Source: Pelagibacterium xiamenense (GTDB taxonomy: Bacteria > Pseudomonadota > Alphaproteobacteria > Rhizobiales > Devosiaceae). Taken from it: a stretch of 64,000 nt of DNA. The DNA is taken from assembly GCF_021166475.1 (NCBI RefSeq), contig NZ_JAJOYS010000002.1, forward strand, positions 372,001 through 436,000, given 5' to 3'. Position 1 is the stretch's first letter. Every line of letters begins with the position of its first letter. Of this stretch, positions 35,028-43,242 are shown in pieces. The notes under the pieces were generated by a model. The model was not told the DNA's origin and searched no databases. It saw only the letters and a list, made by a program, of their open reading frames with translations. Both the position numbers and the translations under genes were made by a program.

Positions 35028-35104
35028 TGGTGGGCCCGGAGGGACTCGAACCCCCAACCAGACCGTTATGAGCGGTCGGCTCTAACCAGTTGAGCTACAG
35101 GCCC
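35028..35104 (-). tRNA. tRNA with anticodon CAU (Ile2 or elongator Met), CCA encoded
   Basis: On the - strand the 77-nt cloverleaf opens GGGCCTGTAGCTCAACTGG and ends CGGGCCCACCA. The acceptor stem is GGGCCTG / CGGGCCC. The anticodon arm is GACCG-CTCATAA-CGGTC, giving anticodon CAU in a normal seven-base loop. The T arm contains GGTTCGAGTCC. It is not an initiator: pair 1-72 is G-C. The GGGCCTG acceptor resembles alphaproteobacterial tRNA-Ile2 genes read as CAU (lysidine-modified) but elongator Met cannot be excluded by eye. The rest of the 34928-35299 gap holds only short GC-rich stems. Confidence 0.95.
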
Positions 35105-35299
35105 ACGGGGATTTCCTATGGTTTCCGGCCGCTCGTGGCAAGCGCGTTGTGACCGAAAATCGGCCTCTGTGCACGGCTATCCCCGGCACAAAGCCTTTGC
35201 CCGGCGGGCTGCCGCCCCAGGCCGCAAAGCTTGCGATCGGCGCTGAAGCGCGCGAACCTCGGGGACCGCTACCTGCAAGCCAACACGGAGGACCGTCCG

Positions 35300-35575
35300 A
35301 TGTGCCGGAACATCAGAACCCTGTTCAATTTCGAGCCGCCGGCGACGCGCAACGAGGTCCATGAGGCCGCGCTGCAGTTCGTACGCAAGGTCTCGGGCTA
35401 CACGCACCCGTCAAAGACCAACGAGGCGGCCTTTCATGAAGCGGTCGAGGACATAGAAGCGTCCGTCAGAAAGCTCCTCGCCGCACTCGAAACCAGTGCG
35501 CCACCCAAAAACCGGGAGGCGGTTGCTGCAAAGGCACGCGCCAGGGCCCGCGAACGTTACGGCACTGCCGGCTAG
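35300..35575 (+). CDS. DUF2277 family protein
   Basis: The 91-residue protein begins MCRNIRTLFNFEPPATRNEV, the conserved start of DUF2277 proteins, behind cggaggaccgtcc. The middle reads AALQFVRKVSGYTHPSKTN and the C-terminus is Arg/Ala-rich. The function is unknown; the CRNIRTLxNFEPPAT motif is strongly conserved in the family. It may be cotranscribed with nothing; the next gene starts 115 bases later. Confidence 0.85.
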   Translation: MCRNIRTLFNFEPPATRNEVHEAALQFVRKVSGYTHPSKTNEAAFHEAVEDIEASVRKLLAALETSAPPKNREAVAAKARARARERYGTAG

Positions 35576-35690
35576 CGCCTCCGTCTGTGGTTGGACTGTC
35601 TGCGCTCCATCCATCGGGTCCCGCCGCAAAACTGTCGCAATGGGCAAGGACAAAGACAACTTTGAATGCCCACCGAGGAGATTTCGCAAA

Positions 35691-36407
35691 ATGCGCATTT
35701 CAAGCCTGCTCGCCGCCACTGGCCTGGCGTTGGCTCCCGCCCTTCCCGCTCTCGCCGACGATCCGCAAATGGTTCTCTCGGGGACGGGAACCGTCCTCGC
35801 CACCCCGGACATGGCGACCATCACCACCGGCGTGACCACGCAGGCCGAAACCGCACGCGCGGCCCTCGACGCCAATACCGCGGCAATGGACGAACTGATC
35901 GGCGTCCTTCAGAGCGCCGGCCTCGCTCCGCGCGATATCCAGACCTCGGATTTTTCTGTCTCCCCGCAATACGTCTATTCGGATCGGCGCGACGAAAGCG
36001 GCTTCACTCCGCCCCCGGAAATCGCCGGCTATCAGGTCTCCAACGCGGTCACCATCACGGTACGCGATCTCGATTCGCTCGGCGCCGTGCTCGACCAGGC
36101 CGTGACGGTGGGCGCCAACACGATCAACGGGATTTCATTCAGCGTTGCCGATACCGCCGAGATCATGGCGCAGGCCCGCCGCCGCGCCGTCGAAGATGCA
36201 ATCAAAAAAGCCGACATCTACGCCGACGCCGCCGGCATCACCCTCGGCGATATCGTTTCGATCACCGAACAGCCCCAGGGCGGTGCCCCTCAGCCCATGA
36301 TGGCGCGCGCCGAGATGGCTTTCGATAGCGCCGTCCCCGTCCAGGCGGGTGAAATGAGCTACGAGGTCACCGCCACGCTCACCTGGGAGATCGAAGACGC
36401 CCAATGA
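35691..36407 (+). CDS. SIMPL-domain (DUF541) periplasmic protein, BP26/Omp28-like
   Basis: The 238-residue protein starts after ccgaggagatttcgcaaa and has a signal peptide (LAATGLALAPALPALA, cleaved near residue 23). The SIMPL domain follows: VLSGTGTVLATPDMATITTGV (near residue 31) and a C-terminal TWEIED. It resembles the 26-kDa periplasmic immunogenic protein (BP26) of Brucella, an oligomer-forming envelope protein of unclear role. A 9-bp stem-loop follows at 36417-36439. Confidence 0.88.
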   Translation: MRISSLLAATGLALAPALPALADDPQMVLSGTGTVLATPDMATITTGVTTQAETARAALDANTAAMDELIGVLQSAGLAPRDIQTSDFSVSPQYVYSDRRDESGFTPPPEIAGYQVSNAVTITVRDLDSLGAVLDQAVTVGANTINGISFSVADTAEIMAQARRRAVEDAIKKADIYADAAGITLGDIVSITEQPQGGAPQPMMARAEMAFDSAVPVQAGEMSYEVTATLTWEIEDAQ

Positions 36408-36416
36408 CCGGTCTTC

Positions 36417-36439
36417 GGGGCTGACCCCGCGTCAGCCCC
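36417..36439. terminator. Stem-loop between the SIMPL gene and the convergent TauE gene
   Basis: GGGGCTGAC (36417-36425) pairs with GTCAGCCCC (36431-36439) around a five-base loop. It overlaps the stop codon of the convergent TauE/SafE gene and is likely shared. No T-tract follows. Confidence 0.55.
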
Positions 36440-37259
36440 AGATCGCCTGAAAGAGCATCCGCGCCCCGACGACAACGAGGAAGACCGCAAAGACCACGCG
36501 CAGCGCCTGCCCGTTGAGCCGGTGCGCGATGGCGACGCCCAAAGGCGCCGTCAGCGTCGCCAGCCCGCCGATAAGGACAAGCGACGGAATATTGATGAAC
36601 CCGAGGCTCAGAGGCGGGGTGCCGCGGGCCGTCCAGCCGGAAACGACAAAGCCCAGGACCGCCGGGATCGCCAGCATCACCCCGAGCGCCGAACTCGTCC
36701 CCACAGCCTTGTGCACCGGCGTGCCGAACGCCACCAGCGTCGGCACGCTCAGCGAGCCACCCCCGATCCCCATGAGTGCCGAGATGTACCCGATGACCGC
36801 ACCGGCGATCCGGTTCGCCATGGGGACGCCCGCGAGTTTTTCCATCAGCCGCCGCTGCACCGGCAACGCCATGTTGAGCGCGATGAACAGCGCCATCACG
36901 CCGAAAATGATCTTGAGCGCGGCGGCCGAATAAAGCCCCGCCATCAACCCGCCGATCAGCGAGGCGGCGACGATCCACGGCCCCCAGAGCCGCAATACGG
37001 AAACCTCGACCGCGCCGCGACGGCGATGCGCAAGCGCACTGCGCAGTCCTGTCGGCACGATCACCGCGAGCGAGGTGCCCACAGCGACGTGCATGATGAC
37101 CTCGGGATTGTACCCCAGAAGCTGATAGGCGAGCACCATGGCGGGCACCATGATGATTCCTCCGCCAATCCCCAAAAGCCCCGCCATGACCCCCGAGGCA
37201 GCACCGGTCAGCGCAAGGCCGAGGGCAAAGGGAAGATAAAGCGCGACGATATCGGACAA
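36432..37259 (-). CDS. TauE/SafE family sulfite/anion exporter
   Basis: The 275-residue membrane protein has about eight hydrophobic segments. Two internally related halves each carry a GIGGG motif: GLLGIGGGIIMVP (near residue 28) and MGIGGGSLSVPTLV (near residue 162). This is the TauE/SafE (DUF81) family, which exports sulfite, sulfoacetate or other organosulfur anions. No sulfur-metabolism genes flank it, so the substrate is open. Confidence 0.88.
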   Translation of the reverse strand: MSDIVALYLPFALGLALTGAASGVMAGLLGIGGGIIMVPAMVLAYQLLGYNPEVIMHVAVGTSLAVIVPTGLRSALAHRRRGAVEVSVLRLWGPWIVAASLIGGLMAGLYSAAALKIIFGVMALFIALNMALPVQRRLMEKLAGVPMANRIAGAVIGYISALMGIGGGSLSVPTLVAFGTPVHKAVGTSSALGVMLAIPAVLGFVVSGWTARGTPPLSLGFINIPSLVLIGGLATLTAPLGVAIAHRLNGQALRVVFAVFLVVVGARMLFQAIWG

Positions 37260-37327
37260 GGCGGGAGACTCTGGAACGGGAGGGCTATTGCCCTTGTGCG
37301 GGCCGGTCCGGGCCCTGTCAAGCCGGA

Positions 37328-37783
37328 CTACAGCATGGCGTCGATGAGATTGAGGACCTCTGCCCGCCGGTCGAGCGGCCCCGCGCAGACTGCATCGCGC
37401 ACCGTATCGCCCTCAGGCGTTGCATGGCGCACGTCGGCACCCGCAGCGATTAGCATGCGCACCATAGGCGCGTCACACCAGCCTGCCGCATTCATCAGCG
37501 CCGTCCGTCCGTTGTCCGATTGCCGTTCGAGATCGGCGCCACCGGCGATCAGGACGCTCAGGACCTCGACCCCTCCGCGCGGTCCTGTCGCAAGATAGAT
37601 GAGCGGATGTCCGTCGCGGTTGACCGCATCCGGATCGCCGCCCGCATCGAGGTAGCGCTGCACCGCCGCGGCATCGTCATCCCGGACCGCGTCCACGGTT
37701 TCGAGCTCCTCGGCATGACGCGGCTGACACGCCCAAAGCGCCATCATCGCCACACCCACAGCGACAGTGCGCGCCGGACCCAT
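37328..37783 (-). CDS. Ankyrin-repeat lipoprotein
   Basis: The 151-residue protein begins MGPARTVAVGVAMMALWACQ, with a lipobox-like LWAC, so it is probably a lipoprotein. Ankyrin-like repeats fill the rest: AVQRYLDAGGDPDAVNRDGH, VLSVLIAGGADLERQSDNGR and MVRMLIAAGADVRHATPEGD. These mediate protein contacts. It lies five bases after the YjbQ gene and is likely cotranscribed. The frame is open further upstream, but the start chosen gives the signal sequence at the N-terminus. Confidence 0.83.
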   Translation of the reverse strand: MGPARTVAVGVAMMALWACQPRHAEELETVDAVRDDDAAAVQRYLDAGGDPDAVNRDGHPLIYLATGPRGGVEVLSVLIAGGADLERQSDNGRTALMNAAGWCDAPMVRMLIAAGADVRHATPEGDTVRDAVCAGPLDRRAEVLNLIDAML

Positions 37784-37788
37784 TGCCC

Positions 37789-38211
37789 TCAATCCTCCCC
37801 CAGAACGTGCAGCACGACCGAGCGGCTGTGCGGCGCGCGGCGATGCTCGAAAAGGTAAAGTCCCTGCCAGGTGCCCAGAACCATACGCCCCGCGCTGATC
37901 GGCACGCCAATCGATGTCTGGGTGAGTGCCGCCTTGATATGTGCGGGCATGTCGTCCGGTCCCTCGGTGGTGTGCACCAGCCAATCCATGCCCTCGGGCA
38001 CAAGGCGCCGGAAAAACCCCCGCAGATCGGTCTGCACGTCCGGGTCGGCATTTTCCTGGATGATGACCGACGCCGAGGTATGGCGGACAAAAACCGTCAA
38101 AAGGCCCGTCGCGATCGCGCTGTCGGCAACCGCACGCGCCGCCTCGCGCGTGAACTCGTAAAGCCCCTCCCCGCGCGTTTCGATGCTGATCCGGTGCTGA
38201 GTCTGCCGCAT
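37789..38211 (-). CDS. YjbQ/UPF0047 family protein
   Basis: The 140-residue protein begins MRQTQHRISIETRGEG. Conserved UPF0047 motifs are VFVRHTSASVIIQENADPDV (near residue 41), HIKAALTQTSIGVPI and GTWQGLYLFEHR. E. coli YjbQ has a weak thiamine-phosphate synthase activity; the real function is unclear. A second ATG three codons upstream (38220) is an equally possible start. It precedes the ankyrin lipoprotein gene. Confidence 0.87.
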   Translation of the reverse strand: MRQTQHRISIETRGEGLYEFTREAARAVADSAIATGLLTVFVRHTSASVIIQENADPDVQTDLRGFFRRLVPEGMDWLVHTTEGPDDMPAHIKAALTQTSIGVPISAGRMVLGTWQGLYLFEHRRAPHSRSVVLHVLGED

Positions 38212-38406
38212 GCGGCGCATCCTACCAGAATCTCTCCGGCCTCCCCAACGGGAACTCAAGGCCACGATTAACGTTTTGAGCACATACGGGGTCTGGCGCA
38301 AGCGATCTGCAAAAAAGCTGCCCGCCGGCTCCCGCGATGCCGAAGCAATAGCTTGCCCTTCGAAACCAACGGAAAACGCTTCGGCAAACCCACGAGGAGA
38401 CCAGAG

Positions 38407-38760
38407 ATGGCTGATATCGATCGCGATTTGCACGACCGCCGGTACGAAGAGAAACGCGTTTATTCGACCGGCGGTAGCGCAGCCGGATGGTGGATCGCCG
38501 GCGTTCTTGCGCTTGCGGTGCTCATCATCGGGTTCATTGCCTTGAGCGGCGGGAACCCCGCACCGGTTGAAGGGACGGCGGACCCTGCGGCAGGCACTGC
38601 GCCCATAACGGAAACCGCGCCCATGACCGAAACCGCTCCGATGACGGAACAGGCCCCCGCTGCCGAACCGGCACCGATGACCGAGACTGCACCTGTCGAA
38701 GCCGCTCCGGCTGAAAGCTCGGCGGTACCGGCGACCGAAGAGGCGGTTCCGGCGCAGTAA
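38407..38760 (+). CDS. Small membrane-anchored protein with Pro/Thr/Glu repeats
   Basis: The 117-residue product starts after cgaggagaccagag. The first 30 residues are charged (MADIDRDLHDRRYEEKRVY), then a single membrane segment WWIAGVLALAVLIIGFIAL (residues 29-47) leads to a repetitive tail with PMTETAP, PMTEQAP and PMTETAP units. The tail is probably periplasmic and disordered. I do not recognise a family. It lies just upstream of the OmpA-family gene, so an envelope role is plausible. Its ribosome site and codon use look genuine. Confidence 0.7.
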   Translation: MADIDRDLHDRRYEEKRVYSTGGSAAGWWIAGVLALAVLIIGFIALSGGNPAPVEGTADPAAGTAPITETAPMTETAPMTEQAPAAEPAPMTETAPVEAAPAESSAVPATEEAVPAQ

Positions 38761-38891
38761 CGACCGTCCGATGGCGCGCGGCTCGGACATGAACCGCGCG
38801 TTCACTTTGCGCTCATGCGCACATCTCTATGACCGGGCAAACTGAAAGCTCGGCGAAAATCCGACCGCCGGGGGGCCAAGGAGACATTCAA

Positions 38892-41141
38892 ATGAATATA
38901 AGGAACTTGCTGTTGGCCGGCACGGCGGCGACCGCGCTTGCCGCGCCGATCCCGTTTGCGTACGCCCAATCGGGCAGTACCGGGGCTTTGCTCCCCGAAC
39001 AATGCCAGAACCTCGCGCCTGAAGAAATCGAAGCCTGCTTGGCAGAGCTCGGCCTGACCCTTCAGGACAGCGAGGAAGACCCCGCATCCCAAGAGACGGA
39101 GCAGGCTCCCCAGGAGGCCGAGGAGTCTCCAGCCGAAGCGGAGCAGACCATGCCGGAGATGCTCCAGGAAGAGCCTGCCGAAGAGGAGGCAGAGGCAGAG
39201 GCTGAAGCAGAAGCTGATGTCGAAGCAGAGGCGGAAGCTGAGGCCGAATTGGAACCCGAGGCCGGGTCGTCCGGGCAGATGCTCCTTCCCGAACAGTGTC
39301 AGAATGTAGCGCCCGAAAACGTTCAGGCCTGCATCGAAGGCCTCCTAAGCGACGAAGACGCGCAAGCGTCAGACGCAGAGGCGGAAGCAGAGGCAGAGGC
39401 GGAGGCAGAGGCAGAGGCAGATCCCGCCCCCGAAGCCGCGCCTGATGAAGAAGCCCAGCCGGAAGACCTGCCAGAAATGCTTATGGAGCCTGAAGCTGGC
39501 GCGCCCGACGAAGAGCCGGCTGAGGAAGCTCCTGAACCTCGGGAACGTCCCGAATCCTTGGAAGCGCCCGACAGCGACGAAATGCAGGTTCTCGAACCAG
39601 AGGCCGAAGCCCCGGCAGACAACGGTGCCCCTCAGGGGCTCGCAGCCGCTGCTGACGCATACGCATCCGCGGCGTCCGAATTCCGTGCCGCCGTCGAAAC
39701 CGGCGGCGATGTCGCCGCAGCACGGGAAAACCTCCTCGCAGCGCAATCAGAGCTTGAATCCGTCTGCGCCGCGGTCGGCATGGACGATCTCGAGGTATGC
39801 CTTGCGACCTTCGGCATTCGCGCCGACATCGTCTCATCGTCCGAAATCGAGGCCGCGGCGGACGTCGAGGCCGAGGCGGAAGGCCGCGCTGACGCGGAAT
39901 CCGAGGCGCAGCCCGCCGAAGAAACCGAAGCCGGCCCTCTTGAGGAGGGCATACTTGGTGAGGTCCTGCCCGAAGGCGTCGAATCCGATGCGGTCGCGCC
40001 GCTCCTCGACAGCGCGAAAGATGCGCTGACCGGCGGGGAGGAACCCACCCCCGAAACACCGGCCGAACCCCAAACGGAAGAGCAGGCCCAGGAGCCGGCG
40101 CCCGCGCCCCAATCGGACGCCGAGGCCCAGTCGTTCCTTGGGGATATCGACATTGAGCCCATCACGGCCGAGGAGGGCACCCGCCGCGAGGAAACGGTGG
40201 TGATCGAGGACGATGACGCCGAGGCCGACGCGGAGGTAGTCGGACGGGTACAAAGCGACGTTCCGCAAAACCTCAACGTCATCGAACAGCGCGGTCTTTC
40301 GCTCGTCTTCGAATTCAACAACCACCTTTATATCGATACGCCCGATACCGACCGGCTCTACTACGAGAATGACGAGGACTACTATATCGAGGATCTGCCC
40401 AACGGCCGCACGCGCGAGGTCATTGTGCGCGCGGACGGCAGCCGGATCGTCACCGTCCGCGACCGCTACGGCGAGATCGTCCGCCGCTCGCGCATCGAGC
40501 CGGACGGCACGGAAATCCTCCTCGTTTACGTCGACGAGCGCTACAACCGCTATGACGAGCGGGGCTATTGGATCGATCCGGGCAGCCAGCTGCCACCGCT
40601 GGTGCTCACCATCCCGCCGCAGGACTATGTGCTCGATGCGAGCGCTGCGGACGCCGAACGGGTGGAGCAATTCCTCTACCAGCCGCCCGTCGAGCAGATT
40701 CAGCGCTCCTACACCCTCGACGAGGTCAAGCGTTCCGCCCGTATCCGCGACATGGTGCGCCGGCTTGAGATCGGCGATCTGACGTTCGCGACCGACAGCG
40801 CCGCGATCCCGCCCGACCAGGTCCAGGCGCTCTCGGCGGTCGCCAACGCCATGCTCGACCTTCTGGAGCAGAACCCGGGGGAAACCTTCCTCATCGAAGG
40901 GCATACCGACGCGGTCGGCAACGATCTTTACAATCTCGAATTGTCCGATCGCCGCGCCGAATCCGTGGCCTACGCCCTGACCCGGGTCTACGGCATTCCC
41001 GCCGAGAACCTTGCGACCCAGGGCTATGGCGAGCGTTACCTCAAGGTGAACACGCCTTTCGAGGAGCGCGTCAACCGCCGCGTCACGATCCGCCGCATCA
41101 CGCCGCTGATCACCCCGGTCGCTCAGGCCCCGGCGGGCTGA
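38892..41141 (+). CDS. OmpA-family protein with acidic N-terminal region and three C-X10-C cassettes
   Basis: The 749-residue protein starts after caaggagacattcaa. The signal peptide ends near AYAQ (residue 26). Residues 30-410 are extremely acidic (EA repeats) and carry three C-X10-C cassettes: CQNLAPEEIEAC (38-49), CQNVAPENVQAC (136-147) and CAAVGMDDLEVC (292-303). Residues from about 450 match the conserved rhizobial OmpA-family half, and the OmpA domain has TFATDSAAIPP, IEGHTDAVG and LSDRRAESVA (peptidoglycan-binding). It should anchor to peptidoglycan in the periplasm. A clean terminator follows. Confidence 0.88.
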   Translation: MNIRNLLLAGTAATALAAPIPFAYAQSGSTGALLPEQCQNLAPEEIEACLAELGLTLQDSEEDPASQETEQAPQEAEESPAEAEQTMPEMLQEEPAEEEAEAEAEAEADVEAEAEAEAELEPEAGSSGQMLLPEQCQNVAPENVQACIEGLLSDEDAQASDAEAEAEAEAEAEAEADPAPEAAPDEEAQPEDLPEMLMEPEAGAPDEEPAEEAPEPRERPESLEAPDSDEMQVLEPEAEAPADNGAPQGLAAAADAYASAASEFRAAVETGGDVAAARENLLAAQSELESVCAAVGMDDLEVCLATFGIRADIVSSSEIEAAADVEAEAEGRADAESEAQPAEETEAGPLEEGILGEVLPEGVESDAVAPLLDSAKDALTGGEEPTPETPAEPQTEEQAQEPAPAPQSDAEAQSFLGDIDIEPITAEEGTRREETVVIEDDDAEADAEVVGRVQSDVPQNLNVIEQRGLSLVFEFNNHLYIDTPDTDRLYYENDEDYYIEDLPNGRTREVIVRADGSRIVTVRDRYGEIVRRSRIEPDGTEILLVYVDERYNRYDERGYWIDPGSQLPPLVLTIPPQDYVLDASAADAERVEQFLYQPPVEQIQRSYTLDEVKRSARIRDMVRRLEIGDLTFATDSAAIPPDQVQALSAVANAMLDLLEQNPGETFLIEGHTDAVGNDLYNLELSDRRAESVAYALTRVYGIPAENLATQGYGERYLKVNTPFEERVNRRVTIRRITPLITPVAQAPAG

Positions 41142-41163
41142 CGTCCAAATAAGCAAGAAGAAG

Positions 41164-41186
41164 AGGCGGGCCGGTGCCCGCCTTTT
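41164..41186. terminator. Terminator after the OmpA-family gene
   Basis: AGGCGGGC (41164-41171) pairs with GCCCGCCT (41176-41183) with a CGGT loop, followed by ttt. The convergent GyrI-like gene ends in its 3' flank (stop at 41186-41188), and its A-rich 5' flank can act for the opposite strand. Confidence 0.8.
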
Positions 41187-41800
41187 CATTTCACCGGCTG
41201 GCGCAGGATCGTCCTGAGCTTTTCCGGCGCCACCCGGCGCGGGTCGGAAAGATAGATCTCGTGATGCTTTCCTGTGAGCGAAAACCCGTGCCGTTCGATG
41301 GCCTCTTCATGCATCTTTGCAATCAGCGGTCCTTCCTCGTCATAACTGCCCGTATGAAGCGCCTGGATCGCCCGCCCCTCCTCGAAGAGTTCCACCCTGA
41401 GTTTATCGAGTGCCGCAGGCGCCTTTTTCTCCCGCGTCCTGGTGATGGCGTCATCGATCATGCGCGGCCCCACCCATTCGGGCACCATCAGCATCATCGT
41501 CCAGGGCCATTTGTCCTTGTCCCGCGCCGCAAAGGCCGTCATGTCCCGGCTCCACCAGAGCCCCTCGAGCGGCGGCACCGCATAGTCCTTGTCGAGCTGC
41601 GTCTTGCTTGCAAACTTGAGCGCATAGGCGACAGCGTAGAGCGTTGCGACCGCATCGGCATAGCTTGACGCGGTGTTGGGATCGCCTTGCCCGTCGATCA
41701 TCAAAAAACGCATGGGCGGGACGTCGACCAGATGGATACCCCTGGCCTTCGTTGGGCCATAGAAGGCCTTCAAACTCTTCTTGAAATCGACCTTGTCCAT
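41186..41800 (-). CDS. GyrI-like small-molecule-binding domain protein
   Basis: The 204-residue protein starts MDKVDFKKSLKAFYGPTKAR after cggagtcgcgt. The GyrI-like (SOUL-type bacterial effector-binding) fold is suggested by PPMRFLMIDGQGDPN near residue 29, GLWWSRDM, and the C-terminal HEIYLSDPRRVAPEKLRTI. The family includes uncharacterised YdhR/GyrI-like proteins that bind small molecules. An open frame continuing upstream to 42577 is antisense to the next gene and is rejected. Confidence 0.82.
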   Translation of the reverse strand: MDKVDFKKSLKAFYGPTKARGIHLVDVPPMRFLMIDGQGDPNTASSYADAVATLYAVAYALKFASKTQLDKDYAVPPLEGLWWSRDMTAFAARDKDKWPWTMMLMVPEWVGPRMIDDAITRTREKKAPAALDKLRVELFEEGRAIQALHTGSYDEEGPLIAKMHEEAIERHGFSLTGKHHEIYLSDPRRVAPEKLRTILRQPVK

Positions 41801-41902
41801 ACGCGACTCCGATACGCACAGGGCCGATTTTACGAAGCGCGTTAAATCTTCGAAAGGTGCGTTGCGGCCCGTCCCCGCATTTCCTATCTGCAGGGAACCG
41901 CA

Positions 41903-42550
41903 ATGAAAAAAGCTGGAGCCCAGGGCAAAATGTTCGACATCGACAAGATCGTGACGGCACTCAGGACCGATCCCAACATGCAACGTACCGCCGGGGCCGG
42001 CGCGGCTGGGCTTGCCGCGGGCATGCTTCTGGGCGGCGGCGGTCTGGGCAAACTCGCCAAATACGGCGCCCTCGCCGCTGTGGGCGGTCTGGCCTATAGC
42101 GCCTGGCAGAAAAGCCAGCAGAACAAAACGCCGCAAGGCGACACCCCGCCCACCGACGAGCGCTTCATTCCGCAGGCCCCGAGCGAGCGGGAAGCCCTGG
42201 GCAGAACCCTCGTCCGCGCCATGATCGCCGCGGCAAAGGCCGACGGCCGCGTCGATGCGGACGAAAAAGAGCGTATTTTCGGACGCCTCGAAGCCATGGA
42301 TCTGTCGGCGGAGGAAAAAGCCTTCGTTTTCGACGAACTCGCCACCCCGCTTGACCTCGACGCCGTCGTCCGAGGCGCCGATACGCCTGAGCATGCCGCC
42401 GAAATCTACGCCGCTTCGCTGGTTGCGATCACCGCCGACACCGCAAGCGAGCGCGCCTATCTCGAAACCCTGGCAAACCGGCTCAAGCTGCCCGCGGCGC
42501 TGGTTACGGAAATCCACGCGGCCGCCGACGCGGAAAAAGCCGCGCCCTGA
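41903..42550 (+). CDS. DUF533/TerB-like membrane-associated protein
   Basis: The 215-residue protein begins MKKAGAQGKMFDIDKIV behind cagggaaccgca. Residues 30-70 are glycine/alanine-rich and hydrophobic (GLAAGMLLGGGGLGKLAK, AALAAVGGLAYSAW), and the C-terminal part (ALGRTLVRAMIAAAKADGRVDADEK, in two parts) is the TerB-like helical domain of DUF533 proteins. ATG 41930 is an alternative. Function unknown; members are often coexpressed with stress genes. Confidence 0.83.
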   Translation: MKKAGAQGKMFDIDKIVTALRTDPNMQRTAGAGAAGLAAGMLLGGGGLGKLAKYGALAAVGGLAYSAWQKSQQNKTPQGDTPPTDERFIPQAPSEREALGRTLVRAMIAAAKADGRVDADEKERIFGRLEAMDLSAEEKAFVFDELATPLDLDAVVRGADTPEHAAEIYAASLVAITADTASERAYLETLANRLKLPAALVTEIHAAADAEKAAP

Positions 42551-42624
42551 TTTCACCGCCCCGAAGGAACCCGACACCGCCCTTGGCGGTTATTCCGACA
42601 TCGCCAGAATCAGGATTAGCGGGA

Positions 42625-42840
42625 ATGACCTATCTCGACCCCAATCAGACTCGCTCCGAGCGGGTCGATATCGGCAAATGGATCGTGCGCGTCCTTGCCG
42701 GGCTCATCCTTGTCTTTTTGGGCTGGTATGCGTTCACCGTGGGAACGGACCGCCACGGCAGCCCCGAGATCGTCTCCAATCCGGGCGACGTGCAGACGAC
42801 CGAGTCCCCGCTCGTCGACGCCCCGCCTTTAGCGGAATAG
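42625..42840 (+). CDS. Small single-pass membrane protein, unknown function
   Basis: The 71-residue product begins MTYLDPNQTRSERVDIGKW and has one membrane segment IVRVLAGLILVFLGWYAFTVG (residues 20-40), then a short polar tail. A weak purine stretch precedes the ATG. It lies 74 bases after the DUF533 gene and its last 12 bases overlap the convergent HlyU gene. I do not recognise a family. The membrane segment and start context support it as real. Confidence 0.55.
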   Translation: MTYLDPNQTRSERVDIGKWIVRVLAGLILVFLGWYAFTVGTDRHGSPEIVSNPGDVQTTESPLVDAPPLAE

Positions 42841-43113
42841 TCCCGCACCCTGTTCCTTGATGAGCTGGCGGCCCTTGCCCAGGGTCGCCACGATCGCGTC
42901 TTCCTTGGACGCGAACTTGTCCGCGCGGATGAACTTGTAGATCTTGAGCTCGCCATCGACCTCCTTTTCGATGGTGCCGGCGATCTGATACTCCCCGCCG
43001 GCCTGCATCAGCACGGCCTTTATGGTGTACCCTTCATGCTCCTCATGCGCGTCGACCTTGGGCGTTGCGGGCTTCTTGTCTCCACCCCCGAACAGCGATT
43101 TGAGAAACGACAT
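42829..43113 (-). CDS. HlyU-family protein
   Basis: The 94-residue protein reads MSFLKSLFGGGDKKPATPK followed by EEHEGYTIKAVLMQAGGEYQ and a conserved basic C-terminus (ATLGKGRQLIKEQGAGLF). This matches the HlyU family, named for a Vibrio haemolysin regulator but widespread in alphaproteobacteria with no DNA-binding domain. It converges with and overlaps a small membrane gene. Its role is not known. Confidence 0.87.
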   Translation of the reverse strand: MSFLKSLFGGGDKKPATPKVDAHEEHEGYTIKAVLMQAGGEYQIAGTIEKEVDGELKIYKFIRADKFASKEDAIVATLGKGRQLIKEQGAGLFR

Positions 43114-43242
43114 CGCGCGCCTCCTTCTTGCAAAGTCTTGGTCCCGACACAGTCCGCTCAGGGTGTGCAGGGGAATTTTGACATAACGATAGAGGCTTTG
43201 GCCACGATCCGATAGGGGCGCGCATATTTTTGGAAGTGCCCT

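Noticed and set aside
38892-40100. Reading the Glu/Ala-rich region as sequencing noise or a CRISPR-like repeat
   Set aside because: The frame stays open, repeats are of codon size and imperfect, and the C-terminal OmpA domain is in the same frame.
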